Positions 16,098-25,239 of a stretch of DNA of 35,376 bases are shown here, piece after piece; position 1 is the first letter of the stretch; every line of letters starts with the position of its first letter. The stretch lies in assembly GCA_022340715.1 (NCBI GenBank), contig JAJDNK010000205.1, positions 1 to 35,376 on the forward strand, in the 5' to 3' direction. The DNA comes from a bacterium BMS3Abin03. GTDB lineage: Bacteria > Bacteroidota > Ignavibacteria > Ignavibacteriales > Ignavibacteriaceae. Under the pieces are notes generated by a model. That model did no database searches and was not told the origin of the DNA. It worked only from the letters and a program-made list of their open reading frames with translations. Position numbers and translations under genes: made by a program.

Positions 16098-16751
16098 ATG
16101 AAATATGGCGTTGTTGGTGCATCAGGAAGGTTGGGTTCTGAGGTTGTAAATGTTTTCAACGAGAAAAAGTATAAGCTGGTGTTTGCTTACGATATTGATG
16201 GAGAATGGCAAAATGAAAAACCTGATGTTCTAATAGATTGTTCGTTACCTGAAGTATTTGAAAAAAGCCTGGGATTTGCCTGCGAATTTAAAGTGCCTTT
16301 CGTCATTGCTACGACGGGATTAACTCCGGAAAACATAGAACTTTTAAAAAAGCATTCCAAACAATTTCCCATCGTTCAAAGCTTCAATTTCTCTATCGGC
16401 ATACAGATTCTTCTTCAATTAACTAAAATTGCAAAAAAAAAGCTGGAAGACTGGGATGTTGAAATATCAGAAACACATCATCGCTATAAAAAAGATAAGC
16501 CATCAGGTACTGCAAAAATGATTGAACAAATATTTAGTGATGGAAAAATTAATACAAATTCACTCAGACTCGGTAATGTTCCCGGTGATCACACAGTTAG
16601 TTTTGGAGGTTTGGGAGAGGTAATTTCAATTTCGCATCGCGCATTATCGAGAAGAACATTCGCTGAAGGAATTCTCAAGTCTGCAGAATTTGCAATAAAA
16701 AAGGAAAAGGGATTTTACTCCTTTACAGATGTTGTATTTGAGAAAGAATAA
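16098..16751 (+). CDS. dapB: 4-hydroxy-tetrahydrodipicolinate reductase (short form)
   Basis: A 217-residue reductase, much shorter than E. coli DapB (273) but similar to short bacterial forms such as that of Thermotoga. Visible are the nucleotide-binding GASGRLG (7-13), ATTGL (71-75), NFSIG (97-101), the catalytic SETHHRYKKDKPSGTA (124-139) with HH127-128 and K132, and GDHTVSFGG. It reduces the DapA product with NAD(P)H. The shortening lies in the N-terminal Rossmann domain, between strand 1 and ATTG. It starts 15 bases after dapA, so they are co-transcribed. A 160-base gap without obvious terminator separates it from dapH. Confidence 0.93.
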   Translation: MKYGVVGASGRLGSEVVNVFNEKKYKLVFAYDIDGEWQNEKPDVLIDCSLPEVFEKSLGFACEFKVPFVIATTGLTPENIELLKKHSKQFPIVQSFNFSIGIQILLQLTKIAKKKLEDWDVEISETHHRYKKDKPSGTAKMIEQIFSDGKINTNSLRLGNVPGDHTVSFGGLGEVISISHRALSRRTFAEGILKSAEFAIKKEKGFYSFTDVVFEKE

Positions 16752-16911
16752 TCAAATAACGAAGAACAAATTTTAAATAATACTTAATGACCAAATACTA
16801 AATTCAAAACAAATTTCTTTATAGTTAGGATTTGTAATTTATTTGTGATTTGATTTTTGTAGTTTGGAACTTTTATAAACAAACTAGAATATTATTTATC
16901 AAAGGCTATTT

Positions 16912-17610
16912 ATGGATTCATATGAAATAATCAGAACAATTTCAGAGGCAAAGAAGAAAACGCCTGTTAAGGTTTATTTGCAGGGTGAACTTGATAAAAT
17001 AAATTTTGGAAATGTGGATTTTTACGGGTCCTCAATTTCCGGAGTTCTTTTCTGTGAACATTCTGAGTTTGAAAAATTTTTAGATCAAAACAAATCTCAT
17101 ATAAAAAAACATAGAACAGAGGTAGACAGAAGAAATTCAGCAATCCCGATGGCAGATCTTACAAAATACAACTGCAGGATAGAACCTGGTGCAATTATTC
17201 GCGATATGGTTGAAATTGGAGATCACTGTGTTATTATGATGGGTGCAGTTTTGAATATAGGAGCCGAAATAGGTGAAAAAACTATGATTGACATGAATGT
17301 AGTCGTTGGTGGAAGGGCAATTGTAGGGAAGAATTGTCACATTGGCGCAGGTACTGTTTTAGCGGGAGTAATTGAGCCGCCAAGTGCAGACCCTGTAATC
17401 ATAGAAGATGATGTTCTTATTGGCGCTAATGTCGTTGTTCTTGAAGGAGTAAAAGTAGGGAAAGGTGCTGTTGTTGCGGCAGGATCGATCGTAGTTAAGA
17501 ATGTGGAGCCGTATACTGTAGTTGCTGGTGTTCCGGCAAAGTTGTTAAAAACGGTTGATGATAAAACAAAAGCCAAAACTCAGCTGATGGAAGAGTTGAG
17601 GAAACTATAA
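16912..17610 (+). CDS. dapH: Tetrahydrodipicolinate N-acetyltransferase
   Basis: A 232-residue left-handed beta-helix acetyltransferase of the DapH type. It matches Bacillus DapH in layout: an N-terminal domain with TPVKVY (17-22), the signature [11 protein letters not shown] (73-83), then hexapeptide repeats starting [10 protein letters not shown] and containing [31 protein letters not shown] and [11 protein letters not shown]. It ends [15 protein letters not shown]. The DapD succinyltransferase family is built differently. It acetylates tetrahydrodipicolinate, committing this organism to the acetylated diaminopimelate branch. Its stop codon is followed at once by the TTG start of lysC. Confidence 0.93.
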   Translation: MDSYEIIRTISEAKKKTPVKVYLQGELDKINFGNVDFYGSSISGVLFCEHSEFEKFLDQNKSHIKKHRTEVDRRNSAIPMADLTKYNCRIEPGAIIRDMVEIGDHCVIMMGAVLNIGAEIGEKTMIDMNVVVGGRAIVGKNCHIGAGTVLAGVIEPPSADPVIIEDDVLIGANVVVLEGVKVGKGAVVAAGSIVVKNVEPYTVVAGVPAKLLKTVDDKTKAKTQLMEELRKL

Positions 17611-18840
17611 TTGCCACTTATCGTTCAAAAATATGGTGGGAGCAGTGTTTCTGATGTAGATAAGTTGAATAAAATTGCTCAACTTATAGCAACCGTTAAA
17701 AAACAAGGATTTAATGTAGTTGTAGTTGTGTCTGCAATGGGGAAAACAACAAATCAATTAATTGAAATGGCTAAAGCTATTTCACCTGATCCACCCAGAC
17801 GCGAAATGGATATGCTCCTGAGTACCGGCGAAAGAACAACAATGGCACTTCTTTGCATTGCTCTCCAAAAAGAAGGGGTTGATTCAATTTCGCTCACCGG
17901 TTCCCAGGCAGGTATAATTACCAATGATCGTCATAATGACGCACGCGTAATCGAGGTTAGACCTGTTAGAGTACAAGATGAAGTAGAAAAGGGTAAAGTT
18001 GTTGTAATAGGAGGATTTCAGGGTGTTAGTTATAAAAGAGATATAACTACCTTAGGAAGAGGTGGATCAGACACATCGGCAGTAGCCTTGGCGGCTGCGC
18101 TCAATGCTGAAAGATGTGAGATTTATTCAGATGTGGATGGAGTCTATACAAGTGATCCCAAAATTGTGAAAGATGCAAAACACTTACCGGAAATATCATA
18201 TCAACAACTGCAGGAAATGAGTGAAGCGGGAGCAAAGGTAATGAATGCTCAGGCCGTTCAGTTTGCAAAGGAAGCCAAAATAGCGTTATATGCAAGAAGC
18301 ACGTTTAGTCCTGGAAGAGAAACATTAATCAAAGATATACCCTTTAAAGAACTTTCAAATGTACTTTCAGTTGTATATGAGAAAGAAATTGTAAGGATTT
18401 ATGTTCATGATTCTGAAAAAATTGAATGGCTGTTATCATTTCTTGATGAAAATCAAATTCCAATAAAAGAATTTTATCAATCAGGTTTAGCAGGAGATAA
18501 AGGATACCGATGCTCATTTATTATATCTATTAGTAGTGTTTACGATTGGGCAAGAATAAAGAATAATCTGGAGGAAAAATTAAAAAATGGCATCTATATA
18601 AATGAAAATCTGGGAGCATTATCAATTATTGGGGAAGGCTTTAGCCGAAATAATTCAATTCTTATACAAACTTTTAAGCTTTTACAGGAAAATCACATAA
18701 ACTACTATGGGATAAGTACTACTTCATTCAGAATTTCTATTTTAATTGAAAGAGATTTACTTGAAGAAGCTGTAAAGGTTTGTCATAACCATTGGTTAAC
18801 TGTAAACAAAGGAATATCGTTTTTAGGGCAGAATCCTTGA
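17611..18840 (+). CDS. lysC: Aspartate kinase
   Basis: A 409-residue monofunctional aspartokinase, the first enzyme of the aspartate family pathway. The catalytic domain shows VQKYGGSSV (5-13), [44 protein letters not shown] and the [11 protein letters not shown] segment. Two C-terminal ACT domains follow from about residue 260, with the second containing [18 protein letters not shown]; these normally bind lysine or threonine for feedback control. The start is TTG directly after the dapH stop, with GAGG 10 bases upstream; homology begins exactly here, so TTG is the right start. It ends the dap cluster. Confidence 0.95.
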   Translation: MPLIVQKYGGSSVSDVDKLNKIAQLIATVKKQGFNVVVVVSAMGKTTNQLIEMAKAISPDPPRREMDMLLSTGERTTMALLCIALQKEGVDSISLTGSQAGIITNDRHNDARVIEVRPVRVQDEVEKGKVVVIGGFQGVSYKRDITTLGRGGSDTSAVALAAALNAERCEIYSDVDGVYTSDPKIVKDAKHLPEISYQQLQEMSEAGAKVMNAQAVQFAKEAKIALYARSTFSPGRETLIKDIPFKELSNVLSVVYEKEIVRIYVHDSEKIEWLLSFLDENQIPIKEFYQSGLAGDKGYRCSFIISISSVYDWARIKNNLEEKLKNGIYINENLGALSIIGEGFSRNNSILIQTFKLLQENHINYYGISTTSFRISILIERDLLEEAVKVCHNHWLTVNKGISFLGQNP

Positions 18841-18852
18841 AAAGGACTTGAT

Positions 18853-18868
18853 ATTACTATATAGTAAT
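18853..18868. other. Perfect 16-bp AT-rich palindrome after lysC
   Basis: ATTACTATATAGTAAT is a perfect palindrome 12 bases after the lysC stop, followed by TCTAATTTTT. It could form a weak terminator hairpin (6-bp stem, 4-base loop) or be a protein binding site. The lack of G-C pairs makes termination doubtful. Confidence 0.3.
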
Positions 18869-18958
18869 TCTAATTTTTAAAAAAGTACCGCAAATTAAAC
18901 TTAATAATTAATCGGATTGTCTAACTTTACATATGCAAACTATTATCAGGTATGAATT

Positions 18959-21379
18959 ATGAACAAATATTTTGCTGCCATTTTTAGTTTAATTGTTATC
19001 TCATTCGTTACCTTAGCACAACAGGGAGAGGGAGGTTCCGTATCCGGAAAAGTTATTGATGCTGCTACAAAAGAACCAATAGAATATACAAATATAGTCT
19101 TGTTAAATGTTAAAGATACTTCGGTTGTAACAGGTACGATTACAAATAAGGAAGGAGTTTTCAATATAACCGGTATTCGTCCCGGTAATTACTTTGTTGA
19201 TATAAGATTTATCGGTTATGTAGATGAAAGATTTCAGAAGACGTTAAAACCGGGAAATATGCAAATCGATTTGGGTGAAATATCTATTCATCCGGCTGCA
19301 ATTGATTTACAGGATGTTGTAGTACAGGGAGAGAGATCTCCAATAAGTTATCAAATAGATAAAAAAGTTATTGATGTAAGTCAGATGGAAACTGTTGCCT
19401 CGGGTAATGCAGCGGATGTTCTTGAAAACGTTCCTTCAGTAACTGTAGATATTGATGGGAATGTTAGTTTGCGCGGAACTACAAGTTTTACTGTTTTAAT
19501 CGATGGAAGACCATCAGTGCTCGATCCGCAAGACGCACTTCAGCAAATCCCGGCAAGCGCAATTCAGAATATTGAGTTGATAACAAATCCTTCTGCTAAA
19601 TATGATCCCGAAGGTACTTCCGGAATTATAAATATCATCCTGAAGAAAAATAAGAATTTAGGTTTAAGTGGAGTTGTTAATGCTAATGCCGGATTAAAAG
19701 ATAAATATGGTGGGGATTTTATATTTGAATTAAAATCTGAAGAAGTTAGTACAAACTTTGGACTGGATTTCAATCGCAGGTTTTTTCCCGGATCAAGCAT
19801 AGAAGAAAACCGATATATACTTCCATCGAATGTTTCTTATCTAAATTCTAATGGCAATATGGAATGGGGGAGAATATCATTTGGCATAAGAGGTGGTGTT
19901 GAATTTCTTTTAAGCGATAATGATGTTCTTACTTTTGGTGGCAGATATGGCAACAGGGATAACCAGAGAAACTCAACTGCTAATTACATTGAATGGACTG
20001 TAAATAATTCTATTCGACAGAACTATTTTAACAGTACAGACAGAAAACGTTCAGGTGATTTCTATTCTCTGAATCTGAATTACCAGAAAAAATTCGAGAA
20101 AAAAGATCATCAATTATATGCCGAATTATTTTTAAGCAGAAGAAATTCCGATGAAAGCACTCAATCATCAGAATTTGAAAATAGTGTTCAGGTTGGTGGA
20201 ACAAAAACAACTGAAGTAGGCCCATCAAAAGAATTTCGTGGAAAGGTTGATTACACATTACCATTGGGTGATCAAAATAAATTTGAAGCAGGTTACCAGG
20301 GAGAAGTTAATAATTCCGAAGACAGAACCGGACTTTATGAATTCAATTCTGTATCCGGGGATTATGAATTACAATCTCAGTACGATCATCTTAATGATTA
20401 TAACAGAAGTGAGCAGGCCTTTTATACAATGTACCTGAATAACTGGAATAATTTTGGAGTTCAGGGCGGGTTCAGAACAGAATACACTTACAGGAAAATA
20501 AAAGTGTCGCCAAACGATCAGGTATTTACAATAGACCGCTGGGATTATTTTCCAACATTACATACTTCATATAAGTTTGAAGGTGGACAGCAATTAATGG
20601 CGAGTTATACAAGAAGAATACAAAGACCACGTGGCTGGGCTCTGGAACCTTTTGAAACCTGGCTTGATGCTAATAATGTGAGAAAAGGAAATCCCGATCT
20701 TCAACCTGAGTTGATTGATTCCTACGAATTTGGATTCCAGACATATTTTGGTAAAGATGTTTCTTTTTCAACTGAATTATACTATCGTGTTGCAAACAAC
20801 AAAATTGAAAGAGTGCGTTCAGTTTATTCAGAAAATGTTAGTCTTACAACGTTTGATAACATTGGCACCGATTATTCTATCGGCACTGAATTGATGACTA
20901 TCTTCGATCCGTTTGAATTCTGGAATGTTAACCTTATGGGAAATCTTTATCAGTACCGTGTTGAGGGTTCGCTTTATAACAACGAACCGTTTTCACGAAA
21001 AAGTTTCAACTGGAATACTAGGATTAATAATTCATTTAAACTTAGTAAAACTTTACAGCTCCAGTTTAATATCAGATACAACAGTCCTTCTGTTTCTCCA
21101 CAGGGAGAGTGGAAAGGATTTTTCACTACTAATGCTTCCGTAAAAAAGGACCTTTTCGATAGAATGCTGTCGCTTACATTACAGGTTCGTGACATTTTTG
21201 CAACTGCTAAAAGAGAATTTACATCGGAAGGACCGGACTTTTATAATTATGTACACTTTAACCGCGAATCACCTGTTGTTATGCTGAATATTAGACTAAA
21301 TTTTAATAACTATAAACAGGAACGTGAACAGAGACAAGGGGATAACGAGGAAGGAATGGATAATGGGGATGAATTTTAA
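18959..21379 (+). CDS. TonB-dependent outer-membrane receptor
   Basis: An 806-residue receptor. Signal peptide MNKYFAAIFSLIVISFVTLAQ is followed by a carboxypeptidase-regulatory-like domain (about 27-110, SVSGKVIDAATKEPIEYTNI). Next is a plug domain (about 120-215, with SGNAADVLENVPSVTVD and IPASAIQNIELITNPSAKYD), then a beta-barrel of the outer-membrane protein beta-barrel family (PF14905-type) to about residue 785. The C-terminus is an unusual acidic tail, QGDNEEGMDNGDEF, after the last strand. There is no SusD partner nearby, so it is not a typical SusCD glycan importer. Its substrate is unknown. The preceding TAACTTTA at 18922-18929 may be part of a promoter. A strong terminator follows. 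Confidence 0.88.
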   Translation: MNKYFAAIFSLIVISFVTLAQQGEGGSVSGKVIDAATKEPIEYTNIVLLNVKDTSVVTGTITNKEGVFNITGIRPGNYFVDIRFIGYVDERFQKTLKPGNMQIDLGEISIHPAAIDLQDVVVQGERSPISYQIDKKVIDVSQMETVASGNAADVLENVPSVTVDIDGNVSLRGTTSFTVLIDGRPSVLDPQDALQQIPASAIQNIELITNPSAKYDPEGTSGIINIILKKNKNLGLSGVVNANAGLKDKYGGDFIFELKSEEVSTNFGLDFNRRFFPGSSIEENRYILPSNVSYLNSNGNMEWGRISFGIRGGVEFLLSDNDVLTFGGRYGNRDNQRNSTANYIEWTVNNSIRQNYFNSTDRKRSGDFYSLNLNYQKKFEKKDHQLYAELFLSRRNSDESTQSSEFENSVQVGGTKTTEVGPSKEFRGKVDYTLPLGDQNKFEAGYQGEVNNSEDRTGLYEFNSVSGDYELQSQYDHLNDYNRSEQAFYTMYLNNWNNFGVQGGFRTEYTYRKIKVSPNDQVFTIDRWDYFPTLHTSYKFEGGQQLMASYTRRIQRPRGWALEPFETWLDANNVRKGNPDLQPELIDSYEFGFQTYFGKDVSFSTELYYRVANNKIERVRSVYSENVSLTTFDNIGTDYSIGTELMTIFDPFEFWNVNLMGNLYQYRVEGSLYNNEPFSRKSFNWNTRINNSFKLSKTLQLQFNIRYNSPSVSPQGEWKGFFTTNASVKKDLFDRMLSLTLQVRDIFATAKREFTSEGPDFYNYVHFNRESPVVMLNIRLNFNNYKQEREQRQGDNEEGMDNGDEF

Positions 21380-21402
21380 TCTTAATTAAAATATTGACTT
21401 TA

Positions 21403-21437
21403 AAATACCCCGGATTCGTTCCGGGGTATTTTTTTTA
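21403..21437. terminator. Bidirectional intrinsic terminator
   Basis: AAATACCCCGG and CCGGGGTATTT form an 11-bp perfect stem with a 7-base loop, followed by a run of T on the plus strand and, on the minus strand, a weaker T-rich tail. It ends the TonB receptor gene and the convergent secreted-protein gene. Confidence 0.9.
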
Positions 21438-22943
21438 TTTAATTAGTATCATCTTCTTCATTTCAGAATATGAATCTGTAACCAGCTTATAAAGATAAAT
21501 CCCCGATGTTTGGTTCTCAGCATTCCATCTAAAAGAATAATTACCGGCAGGCAGATATTTGTTAACTAATTCGGCAACTTCCTGTCCGATTATATTATAA
21601 ATTTTCAGTGAAGTATCTCCATTAACGGGAATCGAAAAAGACACTGTAGTCGAAGGATTAAACGGATTTGGATAATTCTGATTTAACGAAAAAGTTGAAG
21701 GTGTTGAATTATTTTCATCGTTTAGTCCAGTAGTTGGTTCTATATCCCTAACAAGCCTTACATAATTATAAACTCTTCTAACATCGCCTTGTGGACCGAA
21801 TCCATAAGTAGGCTCTCCCGTTTTAGGATCCGTTCTTTGTGCACCAGCTCCGTGAACATCATAAAATTGTTCGCCTGAACCTAAATCCAGATAGCCAAGT
21901 GCTCTTCCAAAGAAAATAACTATAGCGTCTGAACCCGGATTAAATGTTGTCGAAGTCCAGAAAGCAGGGTAATCATCTTCACCATCTTCATTTATTATAG
22001 AAGATGTTTCGAAGATAGGATCTATTGCAGCAGAATTCGTTGCATCGGGAGAACGGGTATAATCTAAAATACTCTGAAGTTCCTTGGCATTAGGCAATCT
22101 CCAGTCATCATAACCGGCAAAAGAAACTTTATTTGTAAAGTCCAGAGCCTCTTCCCAGTTTAATGAACCATCACTCTTTGTGTAGTTGGAAACAAGAGAA
22201 CCAAATGATTCATTTCCACTGTCAAACTTTGTCCACATTAACCCGGTTGATTTATCTGTAATTGTATTATTTCCATTATCGACAAAATTATTTATACCGT
22301 AATTGCTTTCACCTTTTACAAATCTTGCATAAAAAGGTACACCGTCAGGCCTAACTTGCGGATAACCTTTAATCCTTCCATCTGCAAAGTTTACTCCGAA
22401 AAAAGTTGCGTTACCATCCATCGTTGTTGAAGTATAAACAGTATTTGTAACATATTGAGCATCGATGTAACGGGCAACCTGGCCGTATTCAAAATCAAAA
22501 TATGATGTATTGATGAACGGAACAGCATCCGGAGGAGGTGTTGATGATGAAGGATCACCTGTTCCCTGATTTCCTGTAAAAAGTATTAATGAATATAATT
22601 CTTTTATTGTGGGTACTCTCCAATCAGTATAGCCTCCGGTTGTTGCGGTTGACGCACTATCTTCAGCATCGCCCCAGTTAAGTGTTATAAAAGATTTCTG
22701 CCACATTAAACCTGTTACATTATCTGTAATAGTTCCATCACCGTTATCAGTGTAGGAAGGTTGATTACCGCTATATTGAGCATCCTGTCCATAGAAAGGT
22801 TCCCCTGGTTGTGGAGCTGTAATTGCTTGAGTAGAATTGTAACAAGCATCCTGACCTGTATCTACAATTAAATAATCCTGAGATTTAATTGAGTATGTAT
22901 TAACTGTTATTATAATTCCTAAGTATAAAATATGTCTAAACAT
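21435..22943 (-). CDS. Secreted DUF1566-repeat protein with type IX sorting domain
   Basis: The frame is open from a TTG at 22973, but ATG 22943 with AAGG just upstream gives a clean signal peptide (MFRHILYLGIIITVNTYSIKSQ, shortened: MFRHILYLGIIITVN). The 502-residue protein has two DUF1566 (Lcl C-terminal-like) units. The first has YTDNGDGTITDNVTGLMW and GYTDWRVPTIKELYSL; the second has NGNNTITDKSTGLMW and GYDDWRLPNAKELQSI, then PAFWTSTTF. A linker leads to a type IX secretion sorting domain with NQNYPNPFNPSTTVSFSI, IYNIIGQEV and a final Lys-rich strand. It is therefore exported across the outer membrane. DUF1566 resembles the lectin-like fold of formylglycine-generating enzyme relatives, so binding to a surface ligand is possible. 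Confidence 0.88.
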   Translation of the reverse strand: MFRHILYLGIIITVNTYSIKSQDYLIVDTGQDACYNSTQAITAPQPGEPFYGQDAQYSGNQPSYTDNGDGTITDNVTGLMWQKSFITLNWGDAEDSASTATTGGYTDWRVPTIKELYSLILFTGNQGTGDPSSSTPPPDAVPFINTSYFDFEYGQVARYIDAQYVTNTVYTSTTMDGNATFFGVNFADGRIKGYPQVRPDGVPFYARFVKGESNYGINNFVDNGNNTITDKSTGLMWTKFDSGNESFGSLVSNYTKSDGSLNWEEALDFTNKVSFAGYDDWRLPNAKELQSILDYTRSPDATNSAAIDPIFETSSIINEDGEDDYPAFWTSTTFNPGSDAIVIFFGRALGYLDLGSGEQFYDVHGAGAQRTDPKTGEPTYGFGPQGDVRRVYNYVRLVRDIEPTTGLNDENNSTPSTFSLNQNYPNPFNPSTTVSFSIPVNGDTSLKIYNIIGQEVAELVNKYLPAGNYSFRWNAENQTSGIYLYKLVTDSYSEMKKMILIK

Positions 22944-23063
22944 TGCCTTACTTTCTTTTTCTTTATTAAACAATTTAAGTTAACTTATGGTTTAATTAGG
23001 GGAAAATATTTTTTTAAATTACGATGATTAACTTATTTCCCGGCAAAAAATTTTTATAGATTT

Positions 23064-24170
23064 ATGAGTTTAACACCAATAGAACTCCGGCATACTTTAC
23101 ATCAAAATCCTGAGTTAGCATTTAAAGAATTCAAAACAACTGAATTGATCGTTAATAGTGTTCAAACAATTGATAAGTCGAAAAAGCTTCTTATTCATTC
23201 ACCTTTTCCCACGGGAGTTCTATTTGAGTACAAAGTTAATAACGGGGAATATTTGCTTTTCAGAGCGGATATAGATGCACTAGCTATCAAGGAAAAAAAT
23301 GAAATTGAATTCAAATCTAAAAACAATTATATGCATGCCTGTGGTCATGATATTCATACTTCAATTCTATATTCATTTTTGAATGAAGTATTGAACAAAA
23401 AACCTCATAAAAATATTTTGTTCCTTTTTCAGCCTGCAGAAGAAGCAGGTGGAGGAGCAATGCAGTTTTACAACACAGGAGTATTTAATCAATTTAAAAT
23501 TAAAAATGCATTTGCTTTACATGTTTCCGATGAATTTCCTGTCGGTACTATTGCTTCAACAGCAGGAGTATTATTTGCTTCGGCTTTGGAAGTCGATATT
23601 GAATTCATTGGTGAAAGTGCACATGTTGCTTTTCCCAGTGAGGGGAAAAATGCTTTTAGTGCGATGAGAAAATTCTTAGACAAAAAAGATATGCTAGTAA
23701 AAGATTTGGATGAGCCGTTCATTTTTGGAATTGGTAAATACATTTCGGGAGATGTTAGAAATATTACACCAGGTTACGCAAAGTTAGAGGGTACTATTCG
23801 TGGATTAAGTGAAAAGAAAGTTTTGCGGTTTTTAGATGAGGTTCGGAAAATTTTGAATGAAGTGAAAAAAGAAACCGGTGTAAATTTTAAAATTACTACA
23901 GGTGCTCATTATCCTGAAGTAATTAATGATAAAACTTTATTTAAAGAATTGTCAGGACAAATATCCGGAAAATTTAATTTTATTGATTGCGGCTTTACGA
24001 TGACTGGTGAAGATTTCGGATTTTTCTCTCACAGGTGGTCGTCTTTTATGTTTTGGTTAGGTACTAATACAGGGAAAAAATATGGTCTGCATAATCCTCG
24101 TTTTCTTCCACCGGATGATGTTATTGAGATTGGAAAAAATGTTTTTAGTGAAATAATACTTAGCAAGTGA
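23064..24170 (+). CDS. M20D amidohydrolase, probable N-acetyl-diaminopimelate deacetylase (YkuR-like)
   Basis: A 368-residue metallopeptidase-family deacetylase. Metal and catalytic motifs are FRADIDAL (66-73), HACGHD (91-96), the general-base pair in QPAEEAGGG (E126-E127) and ALHV (H153). A dimerisation domain runs from about 175 to 285 (GESAHVAFPSEGKNAFSA). The late motif is MTGEDFGFF followed by FMFWLG and YGLHNP. This TGEDFG/FMFWLG/YGLH ending is what Bacillus YkuR has, whereas general M20D amidohydrolases usually have AEDF. YkuR removes acetate from N-acetyl-LL-diaminopimelate, the step matching the dapH gene 5 kb upstream. A broader N-acyl-amino-acid amidohydrolase role is possible. No ribosome binding site is visible. 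Confidence 0.8.
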   Translation: MSLTPIELRHTLHQNPELAFKEFKTTELIVNSVQTIDKSKKLLIHSPFPTGVLFEYKVNNGEYLLFRADIDALAIKEKNEIEFKSKNNYMHACGHDIHTSILYSFLNEVLNKKPHKNILFLFQPAEEAGGGAMQFYNTGVFNQFKIKNAFALHVSDEFPVGTIASTAGVLFASALEVDIEFIGESAHVAFPSEGKNAFSAMRKFLDKKDMLVKDLDEPFIFGIGKYISGDVRNITPGYAKLEGTIRGLSEKKVLRFLDEVRKILNEVKKETGVNFKITTGAHYPEVINDKTLFKELSGQISGKFNFIDCGFTMTGEDFGFFSHRWSSFMFWLGTNTGKKYGLHNPRFLPPDDVIEIGKNVFSEIILSK

Positions 24171-24239
24171 TCAATACAGCTTTTAATAAATTACTGAAAT
24201 TGATTTTCCATATTTGGAACAAATTGTTTATCTGAATTT

Positions 24240-25064
24240 ATGCAGTATCTCTTACTGGTTTCCATTTCAATCGTTATTAGTTCAATAGGTACACTGGTTG
24301 GATTTGGTGGTGGTGTGTTTATGGTTCCGATACTTGTAATTGTTTTTGGTGTGCCCATAAATGTTGCAGTTGGTTCCGTAATAATCGCACTATTACCTTC
24401 TTCAATTATATCCTCTTATTTTAACCGTAAACATGGTACCATTGATTATCTTTCAGGTATTATTCTCGAAGTTCCTACTGTTATAGGTACGGTATTAGGA
24501 TCATTGCTAACAGCAGTAGTACCGATTTTTATTTCAAGAATTGCTTTTTCAGTTTTTATTATTTCATTTTCTTCATACTCTTTATTTTTATTCAGAACAG
24601 ATCATCACCTTGTTGATTCCCGTAAATCCTTTTTTCACAAATTAAACAATATAGGACCCGGAATTATTCGTAAAACCAATTATGGAACTTACAGGATGAG
24701 TTACGCAATAGTATTTGTGTTTGGAATGCTAGCAGGTGTTGGTGCAGGATATTTTGGAATTGGCGGTGGATTCTTAAAAACCCCGATTTTGTTGGATGTT
24801 TTTAACGTTCCACCGCATATAGCTTCGGCTACTGCACTTTTCATGATTATTTTTACCAGTCTTACAGGATCTGCAAGTCACTATTTACTCGGACATTTAC
24901 ATCTTCATTATTCAATCCCGATTATTATCGGATTTAGCATTGGTGCTTTTTCTTCTAAAATATTTCATTTGAAAATTTCACAGGAATTTTTGAGAGAATT
25001 AATTTTTATGGCATTGCTTTTAGCTGGTTTATCAATGCTGATTTTTACCCTTTTTGAAAAATGA
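24240..25064 (+). CDS. TauE/SafE-family membrane transporter
   Basis: A 274-residue inner-membrane protein with about eight hydrophobic helices. It shows the internal duplication of the TauE/SafE (DUF81) family: GTLVGFGGGVFMVPILVIVF in the first half and GVGAGYFGIGGGFLKTPILL in the second. Each half starts with the glycine-rich loop followed by a helix. Members export sulfite, sulfoacetate or other small organic anions. The loop between the halves (about 120-155, with FRTDHHLVDSRKSFFHKL) is longer than usual and positively charged. It is 69 bases after the deacetylase and 175 before the four-gene operon. Its anion substrate is not evident. Confidence 0.85.
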   Translation: MQYLLLVSISIVISSIGTLVGFGGGVFMVPILVIVFGVPINVAVGSVIIALLPSSIISSYFNRKHGTIDYLSGIILEVPTVIGTVLGSLLTAVVPIFISRIAFSVFIISFSSYSLFLFRTDHHLVDSRKSFFHKLNNIGPGIIRKTNYGTYRMSYAIVFVFGMLAGVGAGYFGIGGGFLKTPILLDVFNVPPHIASATALFMIIFTSLTGSASHYLLGHLHLHYSIPIIIGFSIGAFSSKIFHLKISQEFLRELIFMALLLAGLSMLIFTLFEK

Positions 25065-25173
25065 ATTCACTTCCCCGATTATTTTGATATATAAAATAAG
25101 TATGCATTCTTAATTTTGTTCATTTTACTAAATCATTTTTAAAATTGGTTCTAAACTTATATCGAACCAATGA

Positions 25174-25202
25174 TTGTAATGATTTAAATTTTACTAACTT
25201 TA
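25174..25202 (+). promoter_or_regulatory. Possible Bacteroidota-type promoter for the four-gene operon
   Basis: TTG at 25174-25176 and TAACTTTA at 25195-25202 are separated by 18 bases, close to the TTG-N18/19-TAnnTTTG consensus. Transcription would begin around 25207-25210, just before or at an ATG at 25208. TAACTTTA also occurs upstream of the TonB receptor gene. Confidence 0.35.
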
Positions 25203-25239
25203 CGCCGATGAAAAAATTAAGATTTATTAAAAGTAAAAA

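Noticed and set aside
22944..22973. Ten-residue N-terminal extension of the type IX-secreted protein
   Set aside because: It precedes the signal peptide and begins with TTG; ATG 22943 with AAGG upstream fits better.
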